49,940 nt of DNA from NCBI GenBank assembly GCA_902779135.1, contig CACZAR010000003.1, positions 1 through 49,940 of the forward strand. Direction: 5' to 3'. Positions 1 through 9,459 of this stretch are shown in pieces. Under the pieces are notes generated by a model, which saw only the letters and a list, made by a program, of their open reading frames with translations, was not told where the DNA came from and made no database searches. The number at the start of each line of letters is the position of its first letter. Within the stretch, counting starts at the first letter, position 1. A program made the position numbers and the translations under genes. The stretch comes from an uncultured Coriobacteriaceae bacterium (GTDB taxonomy: Bacteria; Actinomycetota; Coriobacteriia; Coriobacteriales; Eggerthellaceae).

Positions 1-500
1 CCAGCGACCCGACGGTCCACTCGTCGCCCGTGAGCTCGTCGGTGACCTTGACGTCGGTCAGGTCCTTCTTGCCGTCGTTGGAGACGGTGATCTTGTAGGT
101 GATCTCCTCGCCCACGGCGTAGGAGCTGCCGTTGGCGGGCGTGGAGGTGGTCACCTTGGCGACCGTCATGTGGCCCTCCGGGTCCTCGGTGGGCTCGGGG
201 TCGGTGCCCGGCTCGACGGTCGGCGGGTCGTCGGGGTCGGGGCCTACCGCGGTGCCGGTCGCCACGTTGACGACCTGGCCGGCCACGACGTCGGCCTCGG
301 TGACGGTGTACTCGGCCGTGAACTCCTCGGACGCGCCGGGCGCCATGCTCGCGACGGTCCACTCGTCGCCCGTGAGCTCGTCGGTGACCTTGACGTCCGT
401 AAGCGTCACGTTGCCGTCGTTGGTCGCGGTGACCTTGTAGGTGATCTTCTCGCCGAGGGCGTACTTGCCGTCCTCGGAAGCGGCCTTGGAGGTCGTCTCC
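1..500 (-). repeat. Tandem 342-bp repeat inside the left surface protein
   Basis: A stretch of about 45 bases beginning at 11 (GACGGTCCACTCGTCG...) recurs at 353, an offset of 342 bp or 114 residues. These are the last two DUF11-like repeats visible, both reading VKVTDELTGDEWTV. They are much closer to each other at DNA level than the upstream repeats (860-1510), which are related only at protein level. This suggests recent amplification that probably continues beyond the left edge. Confidence 0.85.
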
Positions 501-3500
501 TTCGTGATGGTGACGTGGCCCTTCTGTTCCGCAGTGACCGTCGCAGTGCCGTCGTCACTTACTTTCCCGCCCTTCGGATCGGAGCCGGTGGCGATCACCT
601 TGTTGACGATGCTGCCGGCGTCCACGTCGGACTGCAGCGCCGTGTAGGTGTAGGTAATCTCGTCGCTCGTCGCGCTGGGCGCCAGGCTTGCAACCGTGTC
701 GGAAACGGTGGCGTGGTCGTCGGCAAAGGAGATGTTGGTCACGGTGACGTTACCGGTGTTCTTGACGGTCACGGTGTAGGAGATGACGTCGTCTGCTGAG
801 AAAGTGGTCTTGCCCTCGGGAAGCGCCGCGATCTTGGTGACCTCGATCTTGGCGTCGGCCTCGACGGTTTTCACCGTCGCGGTGTCTTCAACCTCTTCGG
901 GATCGTCGCCGCGGACCGCAGTGGCGTTAGCCTTAACAATGTTGACGATCTCGCCCGCGTCGACATCTTCCTGGGTCACCGTGTAGTCATAGGTAACCCT
1001 TGCGGTTTTACCAGGATCCAGTTCGAAAGATTGAGCGGTCAGGTCTGCATGGTCGTCATCGAGCTTGCCATTCTTGACCTTGACGTTGCCCTCGTTGGTG
1101 ACCTCAACGGTGTAGTTGACCTTCTGGCCGACTGCGAGCCCGCTTTCGGGCTCAGCCGTCTTGGTAATCGACAGCTCAGACTCTGCGTCAACCGTGAAGA
1201 CCTCTTCGTCGTCGGAAGCGGTGACGTCACTGCCAGCCGGGTCCTTGCCAGTCGCGGTTGCGGTGTTGTCGATCTTGCCGGCGTCAACGTCCTTCTGCTG
1301 GACAGTGTAGGTATAGGTAATCTCCTTGGAGGCCTCAGGCTCCAAGTCACCGATGGCCTTCTGGGCATCGGTGAGGGTCACAAGGGAGTCATCCAGCTCG
1401 ACGGCGGTCACGGCGGTTGTGCCAGTATTGGCAACGGTCACGGTGTAGGTAATCTCGTCGCCAGCCTTTACGTTCTCGGTCTTGTCAGCTTCCTTGGTGA
1501 CGGTCAACTCAGCGTTGAACACCTCGAGGGTGCCGAGCGTATCGGTCACGGTATAGTTGGACGACTTGGCGGTGTAATCATTACCATCCTCGGCCCAAGT
1601 GATCTCATAAGTGTTGTCGCTCGTGTCAACTTCAGTCTGAGAACCGGTTACTTCGAAACCATAAGTCTCGCCAGCCACAATGCCATCGACAGTGTACCCG
1701 TCGGTCTTGGTCAGCGGCTCGCCGTCATACTGCTTGCTAGCAGAAGCGGTAGTGATGGTTACAGGTGTCGGATCGATCTGAAGGCGGCCGGGACGAACGT
1801 ACGGGCTCACGCTGTAGTTCGGATCCACAGGCAAGTCGGCAGGCGTCAATGCGTCCTCAAAATAGGTATAATCGCCAGCGTCCTTCTCGGCAATGCCGAC
1901 ATATTTCAAACCAACAGCCGACTCGTCATACGTTGCCTTGCTCTTAACGGCATCCCAAATGTCGTCCAGATACTCGTTCGCATACCCTTCATGGCTGACG
2001 ATGATGTAGTCGGCAATGCCCTTGTTGGGATTCGTGAAACCGGTCTTCCTAACGGTGCCGTCGTAGATATTGCCGGTCCAGCGGTCGGGCTCGACGCGGA
2101 CTGTGACGTTGATCTTGGTCACTTCCAGCGTGCCGCCGATGTAGCGGACAAGGTAGTAGTTGCTGTTGCCAGCATGCGTGCCGGTGATCACGGCGTTCTT
2201 CGGGGTAACCGTGGCAATGCCAGCATTGAGGCGACCCTTGGGGTTGTCCGAGTCGGCGTTCTTGTATGTCAGCTCGACGCTATCCAAGCTGTCACCCTCC
2301 AGCAACCCTTCAACGGTAACCTGGTTCGCCAGCGCGTCGGGCATGGTCAAAACTTCGCCGTCATACTGCTTGGAAGCGCTCTCTGCCGTTATGACGACCT
2401 TCTTTTGATAGTAAAGAGTGAAGGTTAGGCCATTGGCGGCAACATCCTCGGTGATCTTGTAGTCGGTACCTGCCGCGTCTCCGCTGTAGCTATCGCCTTC
2501 GACGGCCTTGTTGAGCTCCCAGCCTGCAATCGGGGTACGCGCAAGTGTGAAGTTGTTGCCAACCTTCAGAATCTTGACGTCATCGGCGACAGCAACGCCT
2601 TCGTTGACGATCGGGTTGCCATCCATGTCGCGGAAGTGCACCGTAACGACAGTGCTCTTGAAGCGAGAGTAGTAGAACGTGAACACGTTGCTTTCCTCGG
2701 AAGCGGTCAGAACGAGCGTCTTCTCGTCTGCATCCGGGAAGAACTCGTAGCCTTCCAGTTCGGGATGTGCGGCATAAAGCGTATCGTAGTCCACGGCCTT
2801 AGCCATTTCGATGACAGATGCTGTGTTGCCGGGAACATCTGTAACAACCTTCTGTTCTGCAACTACTGCACCTTCATGGGCTTCGCCATCGCCGATGACG
2901 TAGTTCACCGTGTAGCTGGTCGTTTCGCTCTTTGCACTGTAGACGAAAGTGATGACGTTTTCGCTGTCCGTACCGCTGAGCGTCAGCGTCTTGCTGTTCT
3001 CTGTCGGACGATAGCCGGCAACGGCGATTGCCTGCTCGTTGATGACCTGTCCAACCGTGAAGTTCGGATTGGACACGACCTTGTCAGTAGCAACAGCCTG
3101 GCCGTCCTCGGCCACATAGTGGACCGTGTAGCTCAACGTGTTCCGATGCCAATGCGCATAGAGGGCTATGTCCTGCGTTACCGGAGTCTGCCAGTCGAAG
3201 AGCTCGTTCCCTTCAGCCGAGGTGTACCACCCGTCGAATGTGTAACCCGACTTGGTGGGATCTGCAGGTTTTTCAACTTTCTCGTACTTGGATAGTGTCT
3301 GCTGCTCGACCACTGGAGTGCCGCCGTCCATCACGAAATCTACGTTGAAGGTCGGTGCAACCCACTTGGCATAGAGCGCCAGGTTGTGGTCCGGCATCGT
3401 TTCGAACACGTACGGGGTCTGCAGAGTAGAATCTGTCTGCCAGCCACCCCAGGTGTAATCGCTGTAATCAATGGATTCCGTATTAGCGGGCTTGTCCGGC

Positions 3501-6500
3501 GTGTAATTGTAGGTGTCACCCGAAATGTCAGCTTCGTAACAGACGTTATCAATAGTTCTCAGGGACGTGCTGCCAAAGAAGTATTCGATATCATATCGCG
3601 CACGATCGAAGTAGTAGCGATAGACATACATGAACGTAACGTTATAACGAGTCAGGCTGCTGTCGACATTACCACTCCTGCGCTGGCGATAGAGATGCCC
3701 CTCGAACTCATAATACGTCAGGTTGTTTCCGCCAATTTTGTCGTCGTCGCGAACATAGCTGCCTTGATTACTCTGCGATACCGAGCTAATGGTGCTGTTG
3801 TCGGTTCCAGAACCGCTGTAACCCGACGGAGTACCGTTATGCTGCGTGTAGCCATCGATAGCTTTAGCACCAAACCCGATGGAAGCGGAATAATAGAAGG
3901 TCTGAGAAAACGTCTCGTCTACTTTATAAGATCCGTCCGGCTGCTGGAGCCAGTACTCGACGCTTCGATAGCTCGGGGTGTTCTCCCAGTTCGCCGTAAA
4001 CGTCATTACATGGCTGTTGTTGGCGTTTTGAACCATCTGCCAAACCACTTCATAACGTTTCGTCAAGAACCTGAAGGGGCCGCCACCCCAGCCCGAGAAA
4101 TACTGGGTCCCAGTCGTTGTGTAAACCTCGTTCGGCGTGGACGGCCACATGGAACTAACGTCCTGGCCAAGAACTGCGTTCTCGATCCGATAGGAGTTTC
4201 CGGTGTAGGTCTGACCGCCAATTTCGATGCGCCCGTTGCTGTTGTTGAGGTTAAACACGAACGTGTAGCGAATCAGCTTGTAATGCACAACCAGAACCGA
4301 GCTTCCATCAGCGGCGATCGTTACGCTTGATGTCTCGTTGAATTCGGCATCTTTCTCGTATCCGTTGTAAGTGCTGCCCGTTAGATCAGGAGCGGAAGAC
4401 GCATAGATGGTCGTGCCCACTTGACCTTGAGCCGTACGGCTGTTGTCGTACACGAACGTGGTAGCGCCGGTAGAGTTGTCATATTCTTCCAGCATGTAAG
4501 CAATGGTGTAGTCAACGGTCTTGCCAGTCCACTTGGCATAGAGAGTAGTGTCCTTGGTTACCGTCACCGTTGATCCAGCAGCCTCGGTGCAATCCTCGTC
4601 GGCGTACCAACCAACAAAGGTATAACCTGTGCGAGTCGGTACCGTGGAGGTAACCTCTTGCTGGGTTCCGTAAGGAACCGTGACGCCACCGACATAGGTG
4701 CCGCCTTGGGTGTCATACGAAAGCGTGTAGTTCTTGCGGGTGTACGTGACCACAAGCTCTTGACCTTCGGCTTGGGTAATGGTCTCGCCTTCTGCGAGCT
4801 CGAGCACTGCGTAGTCAAAGTTCTTGACCGTCGGGGTCACATAGCTGTTAAGGACGCCGTAGATGTGCTCGCGCGAATCCGGAATCTCGGTATAGCCGTC
4901 ACCGGTCAGGTCCTTGAGCTTGTAGACGAAGTCGTACTCAGCGGTGTATTTCACATACTTGAACCTGACAGTGCACTCGTTGTTGTCGTCGAAAACGATG
5001 TCATGTTCTTCGTCGGGAACCGTAATCGTGGGGTTCTCCGGATAGTAGATGGGTGCTCCAGAGACCTCGTCGGGGTCGGTCTGCGTTGTGGCAGGGGCCG
5101 TGATCGTGTAAGGAAGCTCATGCTCCTCGGCCTCCAGGAGGTCGGTGTTGAAGATGACTTCTTCTCCACGGTCGTTGATGTAGTAGTACTCGGCCGTGAT
5201 CTTGTAGACCTCAATGTCGCGGAACTGCGCAACGGCGGTAATATCTTTGGTGACAACCGTGTCTTTTGTTACTTCCTCACCAGTATCCTTGTTGACCCAC
5301 TTCTCGAACGACTTTTCGGCCACGAAGGGGTTCTGCGGCATGGTGCCGATGGCCTCGCCGTCAGAGCGGAAGTATTGGGAAAGACGCTCGGACACGGTGC
5401 CGTCGTCCTTGAGGACGACGAAGTCGACTTTGAACTTGTCCGTGAACGAAGCGGTTAGGGTGAGGTTGGAAGTGACAGGTTCGCCGCCTGTATATTGGGT
5501 CTCGCCAACGAACCAACCCGTGAAGTCCTTGCCCTCGACCACGGGATCTGCCGGAAGGGTCAGCGGGTCGTCAGAGAAGTAAGCTTCGCTCTCGTATTCT
5601 TTGTCTTCCACCATATAGGTGACGGTGAAGACGTTCTGGTCGTACACGGGCCAAACGTCGGTGTCGTCTGTGATCCTGACGGTGTTGCCGAACGGGCCGC
5701 CCGCGTAGGCCCAGCTGCCAATGGAACCCTGCTTTGCAGGAACGGCGGGGATGTCGTTTAGGCAGTAGCTGGTGTCAGCGGTGACGGTCTTGACGCCGCC
5801 CTCGAGGACCATGGTCTTGGTATCGTCGGTATAGAAGGTGACCGTGTAGGAGGTCTTGTCGTAATCGGGAACGATGATGGTGTCGTCTTCGGGCACCCAA
5901 GTTTTGTCGATGCGGGGACCGAGGACGTGAATCTCTTGGCCCTGCCCGCCCTGGATGATCTCGCCGACAGCCCAGAATGCCTCGTAGTCCTCGCGCGCGA
6001 TGGGCGTAGGAAGCTGGTCGCCAATGGCCGATCCCTTCTCGACCTCCACGACATTGTATTCCATTGCGTCGCGATCATAGAACGTGATCGTCCAGACGTC
6101 CTCAGCACTGGCGGCACGTGTTGCAGCCATAATCATGGGAGAGAAGTCCCTCGACTGGAAAGACATCGTGCTGCTGTCGACGGACTGGCTCACAACTTCG
6201 GGGCCTTTGGTGTCGCTGATGTGCACGATAGAAGTGTTTACGTCCTCTTCACCCTGCACGGCTTCGGCAAGCAGGCTGGAACTCATGGTGACGGTAACGT
6301 TCTTCTTGGGCTGGACTTCGGCGGTCTTGCCCGTCTTGGGATTCGTCCACTGGAAGGAGACGTCAACGACCTGGATGTCTTCGGCCGAAACTTCGTCGGC
6401 GAGAACGGCATTCGCCTGCTCCACATAGTCAGCTGCATTGAGCGGAACTACCACGAGCTTTACATTCTCAGGCAGCGCGCCCTCGGGGGCAGAAACGTTG

Positions 6501-7036
6501 ACGGTCACGCCGCCGGCGCTCTCGGAGAGGGCGACGGCCGGGTATTTGACCTCTTTCGCATCCTCGTCGTCGGCGCTCTTGTCCTTGTCGTCGGAGTCGG
6601 CGTCCTTGTTCTTGTCCTTGTCGTCGGAGTCGGCGTCCTTGTTCTTGTCCTTCTCCTCGCTGTCGGAGCCGGCGCTTGCCTGGCCGCCTTTGCCCTCTTC
6701 ACCTGAAGGCTCGATCGCTTCGTCGGACTCTACGATGTCTGTATCGTCGTCCTGGGCGTCTGCCGCGGGCTCGTCGGCCTGATCGGCCGCGGGCTCGTCG
6801 GCAGCGGACGCAGGTGCTTCCTGCCCGCTTGCGGACTGGTCGGGAGCGACAGCCTCCTCCTCGGCTGCTATGTCGTTCGCAACGGGAAGATCATCGTTGC
6901 TCTGCGCGAACGCAGCCGTGATGGACGTCGCGTTCCACGTCATGAGCGCCAACGAGAGAGTCAACAAGATCGCAATGACCTTACCCTCGGGCGTCTTGGC
7001 GCCGTCCATGATTCGGTTTAGCGTCTTCTCCAGCAT
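1..7036 (-). CDS. Giant repeat-rich surface protein, N-terminal 2345 residues (C-terminus outside window)
   Basis: Uninterrupted minus-strand frame from the ATG at 7036-7034 to the window edge. Order by residue: leader with KTPEGK and a hydrophobic segment (about 1-45); acidic Asp/Glu/Ala/Lys linker with two 11-residue Asp/Lys repeats (about 45-170); many Flg_new/InlB B-type modules (for example GYTFVGWY near 810 and GYTFDGWYTS near 1265); MucBP-like modules (SYTVHYVAEDG near 1300, SYTVNYVIGDG near 1370); two MBG-like domains marked by SASKQYDGE (near 1550 and 1757); then DUF11-like repeats (ITYTVTVxNTG ... VDAGxIxN) from about 1842 to the edge. This is a typical extended wall-exposed adhesin or stalk architecture; the anchor would be in the missing C-terminus. 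It is paralogous in layout to the protein at 42063-49940. An AGGA-like sequence precedes the ATG (GTGAGGAACGA). The ligand cannot be told from sequence. Confidence 0.9.
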   Translation of the reverse strand, partial: MLEKTLNRIMDGAKTPEGKVIAILLTLSLALMTWNATSITAAFAQSNDDLPVANDIAAEEEAVAPDQSASGQEAPASAADEPAADQADEPAADAQDDDTDIVESDEAIEPSGEEGKGGQASAGSDSEEKDKNKDADSDDKDKNKDADSDDKDKSADDEDAKEVKYPAVALSESAGGVTVNVSAPEGALPENVKLVVVPLNAADYVEQANAVLADEVSAEDIQVVDVSFQWTNPKTGKTAEVQPKKNVTVTMSSSLLAEAVQGEEDVNTSIVHISDTKGPEVVSQSVDSSTMSFQSRDFSPMIMAATRAASAEDVWTITFYDRDAMEYNVVEVEKGSAIGDQLPTPIAREDYEAFWAVGEIIQGGQGQEIHVLGPRIDKTWVPEDDTIIVPDYDKTSYTVTFYTDDTKTMVLEGGVKTVTADTSYCLNDIPAVPAKQGSIGSWAYAGGPFGNTVRITDDTDVWPVYDQNVFTVTYMVEDKEYESEAYFSDDPLTLPADPVVEGKDFTGWFVGETQYTGGEPVTSNLTLTASFTDKFKVDFVVLKDDGTVSERLSQYFRSDGEAIGTMPQNPFVAEKSFEKWVNKDTGEEVTKDTVVTKDITAVAQFRDIEVYKITAEYYYINDRGEEVIFNTDLLEAEEHELPYTITAPATTQTDPDEVSGAPIYYPENPTITVPDEEHDIVFDDNNECTVRFKYVKYTAEYDFVYKLKDLTGDGYTEIPDSREHIYGVLNSYVTPTVKNFDYAVLELAEGETITQAEGQELVVTYTRKNYTLSYDTQGGTYVGGVTVPYGTQQEVTSTVPTRTGYTFVGWYADEDCTEAAGSTVTVTKDTTLYAKWTGKTVDYTIAYMLEEYDNSTGATTFVYDNSRTAQGQVGTTIYASSAPDLTGSTYNGYEKDAEFNETSSVTIAADGSSVLVVHYKLIRYTFVFNLNNSNGRIEIGGQTYTGNSYRIENAVLGQDVSSMWPSTPNEVYTTTGTQYFSGWGGGPFRFLTKRYEVVWQMVQNANNSHVMTFTANWENTPSYRSVEYWLQQPDGSYKVDETFSQTFYYSASIGFGAKAIDGYTQHNGTPSGYSGSGTDNSTISSVSQSNQGSYVRDDDKIGGNNLTYYEFEGHLYRQRRSGNVDSSLTRYNVTFMYVYRYYFDRARYDIEYFFGSTSLRTIDNVCYEADISGDTYNYTPDKPANTESIDYSDYTWGGWQTDSTLQTPYVFETMPDHNLALYAKWVAPTFNVDFVMDGGTPVVEQQTLSKYEKVEKPADPTKSGYTFDGWYTSAEGNELFDWQTPVTQDIALYAHWHRNTLSYTVHYVAEDGQAVATDKVVSNPNFTVGQVINEQAIAVAGYRPTENSKTLTLSGTDSENVITFVYSAKSETTSYTVNYVIGDGEAHEGAVVAEQKVVTDVPGNTASVIEMAKAVDYDTLYAAHPELEGYEFFPDADEKTLVLTASEESNVFTFYYSRFKSTVVTVHFRDMDGNPIVNEGVAVADDVKILKVGNNFTLARTPIAGWELNKAVEGDSYSGDAAGTDYKITEDVAANGLTFTLYYQKKVVITAESASKQYDGEVLTMPDALANQVTVEGLLEGDSLDSVELTYKNADSDNPKGRLNAGIATVTPKNAVITGTHAGNSNYYLVRYIGGTLEVTKINVTVRVEPDRWTGNIYDGTVRKTGFTNPNKGIADYIIVSHEGYANEYLDDIWDAVKSKATYDESAVGLKYVGIAEKDAGDYTYFEDALTPADLPVDPNYSVSPYVRPGRLQIDPTPVTITTASASKQYDGEPLTKTDGYTVDGIVAGETYGFEVTGSQTEVDTSDNTYEITWAEDGNDYTAKSSNYTVTDTLGTLEVFNAELTVTKEADKTENVKAGDEITYTVTVANTGTTAVTAVELDDSLVTLTDAQKAIGDLEPEASKEITYTYTVQQKDVDAGKIDNTATATGKDPAGSDVTASDDEEVFTVDAESELSITKTAEPESGLAVGQKVNYTVEVTNEGNVKVKNGKLDDDHADLTAQSFELDPGKTARVTYDYTVTQEDVDAGEIVNIVKANATAVRGDDPEEVEDTATVKTVEADAKIEVTKIAALPEGKTTFSADDVISYTVTVKNTGNVTVTNISFADDHATVSDTVASLAPSATSDEITYTYTALQSDVDAGSIVNKVIATGSDPKGGKVSDDGTATVTAEQKGHVTITKETTSKAASEDGKYALGEKITYKVTATNDGNVTLTDVKVTDELTGDEWTVASMAPGASEEFTAEYTVTEADVVAGQVVNVATGTAVGPDPDDPPTVEPGTDPEPTEDPEGHMTVAKVTTSTPANGSSYAVGEEITYKITVSNDGKKDLTDVKVTDELTGDEWTVGSL
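6581..6646 (-). repeat. Two 33-bp tandem repeats encoding an Asp/Lys linker
   Basis: Two adjacent 33-bp copies (6581-6613 and 6614-6646), identical by eye, encode DADSDDKDKNK-type units in the acidic linker that follows the leader of the surface protein. Copy number here can change by slippage without breaking the frame. Confidence 0.8.
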
Positions 7037-7670
7037 TCGTTCCTCACCACTTCCTACATTACGCTATGCATTCCTTCGTTTGCTTATACGGTGTTTGCAC
7101 AGCCACCATCCCAAATAAAATCCTCTTTTCATTTGGGTAATCAACTGGGCTTTGCCGAATAAGGGCCCAGTTAATCGATTACACAATTTACAGCAAACTA
7201 CTAGCAATTCGTTTGTGGTTGGCGAAATTGTTGCTTTTTGTGACTTATTTGTAATAGTTTGAGGTCAAAACGGCTTTTCCATCTGGGAAAACTCAAGCGA
7301 ATTTTTACTTTAGCCCTCTAAAGTAATGGAGTAGATGAAAGCGTTTTTTGTTTAATACAATAAAACACATACCAGATATTGTGGTTAATTATTCACTAGC
7401 GGACTACTGTTATAATCGCTCGATTATCTAACCGTTGTACTTCTCTTCGCCTTCAGCGTCAGCCGAATTTCTGATTTTGTAGTGCTGTAGGCGGTCGATT
7501 TGGTTCTCATTCGCTTGTTTTCTCTCGATTTTGGGTCGAAAACTGTGATTGCATTTTATTTACAAAATAAAATTTTTTATTTACATAGCGATTATCGCAT
7601 TTAAATAGGAATGCGTTTTGATTACATTCCTTCATTGTAGGAAGAGTATTTGTTTTGGATGCAAGATGTT
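7037..7670. promoter_or_regulatory. AT-rich intergenic upstream region of the left surface gene
   Basis: 634 bp without a convincing gene, far more AT-rich than its neighbours. It holds several inverted repeats: AACTGGGC/GCCCAGTT (7143-7150/7165-7172), CCCAAAT/ATTTGGG (7110-7116/7131-7137), TTACTTTAG/CTAAAGTAA (7305-7313/7318-7326) and GCGAT/ATCGC (7588-7598), plus the shared element at 7219-7233. It must carry the promoter of the leftward surface gene and the 3' end of the leftward acyl-CoA synthetase transcript. An isolated TATAAT on the plus strand (about 7412-7417) has no gene to serve. No unambiguous -35/-10 pair was found for the surface gene. Confidence 0.6.
7219..7233 (-). promoter_or_regulatory. 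Shared upstream element, copy 1 (CAACAATTTCGCCAA)
   Basis: On the sense strand of the surface gene this reads CAACAATTTCGCCAA, 183 bp before the ATG. The identical 15-mer occurs at 35116-35130 before a small exported-protein gene, and ACAATTTCGGCAA at 41937-41949 before the second giant surface gene, always in the same orientation relative to the gene. Copies 1 and 2 are also both followed downstream by GTAGTTTGC (7193-7201 and 35100-35108). Operator function is inferred. Confidence 0.55.
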
Positions 7671-9350
7671 CTAATCGGTCACGCCGTCTTGATGGCGAAT
7701 GAGCTTTCGCTTGATCTTGCCGCCGATGGTCTTCGGCAACTCGTCAACGTACTCGACGATGCGTGGGTACTTGTAAGGAGCTGTCTCCTTCTTCACCCAC
7801 GTTTGCAATTCTTTCGTCAGTTCATCGGAAGGCGCGTAGTCGTTCGCCAACACGACGGTCGCCTTCACCACCAAACCGCGGATGGGATCGGGCGCGGCAG
7901 TCACAGCACACTCGATGACGGCATCGTGCTTCACGAGCGCACTTTCCACTTCGAAGGGACTGATGCGGTAACCTGAGCACTTGATGACGTCATCGTTGCG
8001 ACCGACAAACGACACGTAGCCCTTGCCGTCGCGCCACGCCATGTCGTGCAAGTCGTAGTACTCGCCGCCCACGGTCTCGGCGGTCTCGTCGGGCATGTCA
8101 TAGTAGCCCACGAACAATCCGGGCGGATAGGCTTCCTTTAGACCGGTGATGCAGATCGAGCCTTCCTCGCCGGTCTCGACCTCATTGCCATCCTCGTCGA
8201 GCAGCTTGATGTTGAGCAATGGCGACGGCTTGCCCATGCTGCCGGGCTTGGGTTCGATCCACGGGAACGTGGCCAGAAGCACCGGGCCTTCGGTCTGGCC
8301 GAAGCCCTCGCGAATCTTCTTGCCTGTCAGCTGCTCCCACTTGATGGTGACTTCGGCATTTAGCGGCTCGCCGGCCGTCGCGAAGTTCTTGATCGACGAC
8401 AGGTCGTAAGCCGCCACATCTTCCTGCAGCATGAAACGGTACATCGTGGGCGGCGCGCAGAACGTCGTGAGCTTATAGTCCTGCATGTGCTGCAGCAGCT
8501 TGGCCGGCACGAACTTGTCCATGTCGTAGCAGAAGATGGTGGCGCCCGCGATCCACTGGCCGTAGATCTTGCCCCAGCCGAACTTGGCCCAGCCGCTGTC
8601 GGTCACGCTCATGTGCAGGCAGTTCTCGCGCACCTGCTGCCAGTACTTGGCGGTCAGGATGTGCCCGAGCGGATGCGCGTAGTTGTGCATGACGGGCTTG
8701 GGATGCCCGGTCGTACCGCTCGTGAAGTAGATGAGCATAATGTCCTTGCTGGTGACAGCCTGCGGGCTACCAGCTGCAGGGCGCTCCCACGTCTCGGACT
8801 CATCGGCAATCAGCTGGTCGAAGTTCAGCCAGCCTTCGCGCTCGCCGGCCACGCACACACGGTTGGCAATGGATGGAGAATCGGGAAGCGCACCCTCGAC
8901 CTGCGAGCATACATAATCGTCGGTGAAGCATACCATCATCTTGACCTGACACTTGTTCGCGCGATACACGATGTCGTGCGTGGTCAGCTGCAGCGACGCC
9001 GGAATGACAGTTGCACCTAGCTTGCACAGTGCGCTTGCAACCACCCAGTACTCCCAACGACGGCGCATGATGCACATGACGATGTCACCTTTGCCGATGC
9101 CGAGCTTCGCGAATGCATTCGCCGTCTTGTTCGACAAGCGGCTTATGTCGGTAAACGTGAAGCGACGCTCCTCGCCCGCATCGTTGCACCACATGAGCGC
9201 TGGTTTGTCGGGTTCGACACGCGCCCATTCGTCCACTACGTCGTAGCCGAAGTTGAAATCTTCGGGCACGTTGATCTTGAAGTTGGCATAGAAGTCCTCG
9301 TACGAGTCGAACTCGATGCGCGGGCAGTATTTTTTAAGTATGTAGTCCAT
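7671..9350 (-). CDS. Acyl-CoA synthetase (AMP-forming, adenylate-forming ligase family)
   Basis: 559 residues from the ATG at 9350, preceded by AGGA; an in-frame extension up to 9470 lacks a ribosome binding site and overlaps the upstream gene. It contains the ATP/AMP loop YFTSGTTGHPK (about 208-218), the GFGQTEG adenylate motif (349-355), the YDLHD...GR hinge region (432-451) and the C-terminal catalytic Lys in TIGGKIKRK (about 545). Length and the WxxFGWGKIYG region resemble medium-chain acyl-CoA/acetyl-CoA-like synthetases, which activate a carboxylate with ATP and CoA. The exact substrate is not readable from sequence. It lies 109 bp after the cupin-HTH regulator gene, in the same direction, a pairing frequent for this ligase class, so regulation by that protein is likely. 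Confidence 0.9.
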   Translation of the reverse strand: MDYILKKYCPRIEFDSYEDFYANFKINVPEDFNFGYDVVDEWARVEPDKPALMWCNDAGEERRFTFTDISRLSNKTANAFAKLGIGKGDIVMCIMRRRWEYWVVASALCKLGATVIPASLQLTTHDIVYRANKCQVKMMVCFTDDYVCSQVEGALPDSPSIANRVCVAGEREGWLNFDQLIADESETWERPAAGSPQAVTSKDIMLIYFTSGTTGHPKPVMHNYAHPLGHILTAKYWQQVRENCLHMSVTDSGWAKFGWGKIYGQWIAGATIFCYDMDKFVPAKLLQHMQDYKLTTFCAPPTMYRFMLQEDVAAYDLSSIKNFATAGEPLNAEVTIKWEQLTGKKIREGFGQTEGPVLLATFPWIEPKPGSMGKPSPLLNIKLLDEDGNEVETGEEGSICITGLKEAYPPGLFVGYYDMPDETAETVGGEYYDLHDMAWRDGKGYVSFVGRNDDVIKCSGYRISPFEVESALVKHDAVIECAVTAAPDPIRGLVVKATVVLANDYAPSDELTKELQTWVKKETAPYKYPRIVEYVDELPKTIGGKIKRKLIRHQDGVTD

Positions 9351-9374
9351 GTTTGCGTTCCTAGTTGTTATATA

Positions 9375-9446
9375 TGGCACATCTTTCCTTGGGAGTTGCG
9401 TGCCACCTGTGCTAATGGCACACCGTTCCCTGGGAGCTATGTGCCA
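9375..9446. repeat. Pair of 31-bp palindromes (copies A and B) upstream of the acyl-CoA synthetase
   Basis: Copy A is 9375-9405 and copy B 9416-9446. Each begins TGGCAC and ends GTGCCA, with an inner TCC(C)/(G)GGA pair around the centre; B fits TGGCACA-N4-TCCC-T-GGGA-N4-TGTGCCA. Centres lie 41 bp apart. A TATATA-like -10 (9369-9374, minus strand) follows A immediately, then the ribosome binding site and ATG of the synthetase. The same arrangement recurs before leuS (10877-10946). They could be operators or structured RNA/DNA repeats. Confidence 0.75.
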
Positions 9447-9459
9447 CTTTCCTGCTCGA

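Noticed and set aside
165..172. Possible frameshift or stop in the giant minus-strand frame near repeat boundaries
   Set aside because: Reading codon phase at 2-22, 2342-2371 and 7034-7036 gives one continuous frame with conserved motifs, so no break is supported.
170..3295. Long plus-strand open frames (for example 1031-2428, 465 codons) opposite the left surface gene
   Set aside because: They are antisense to a coherent minus-strand protein with clear domain repeats; their translations are low-complexity Val/Gly/Asp-rich without ribosome binding sites or motifs.
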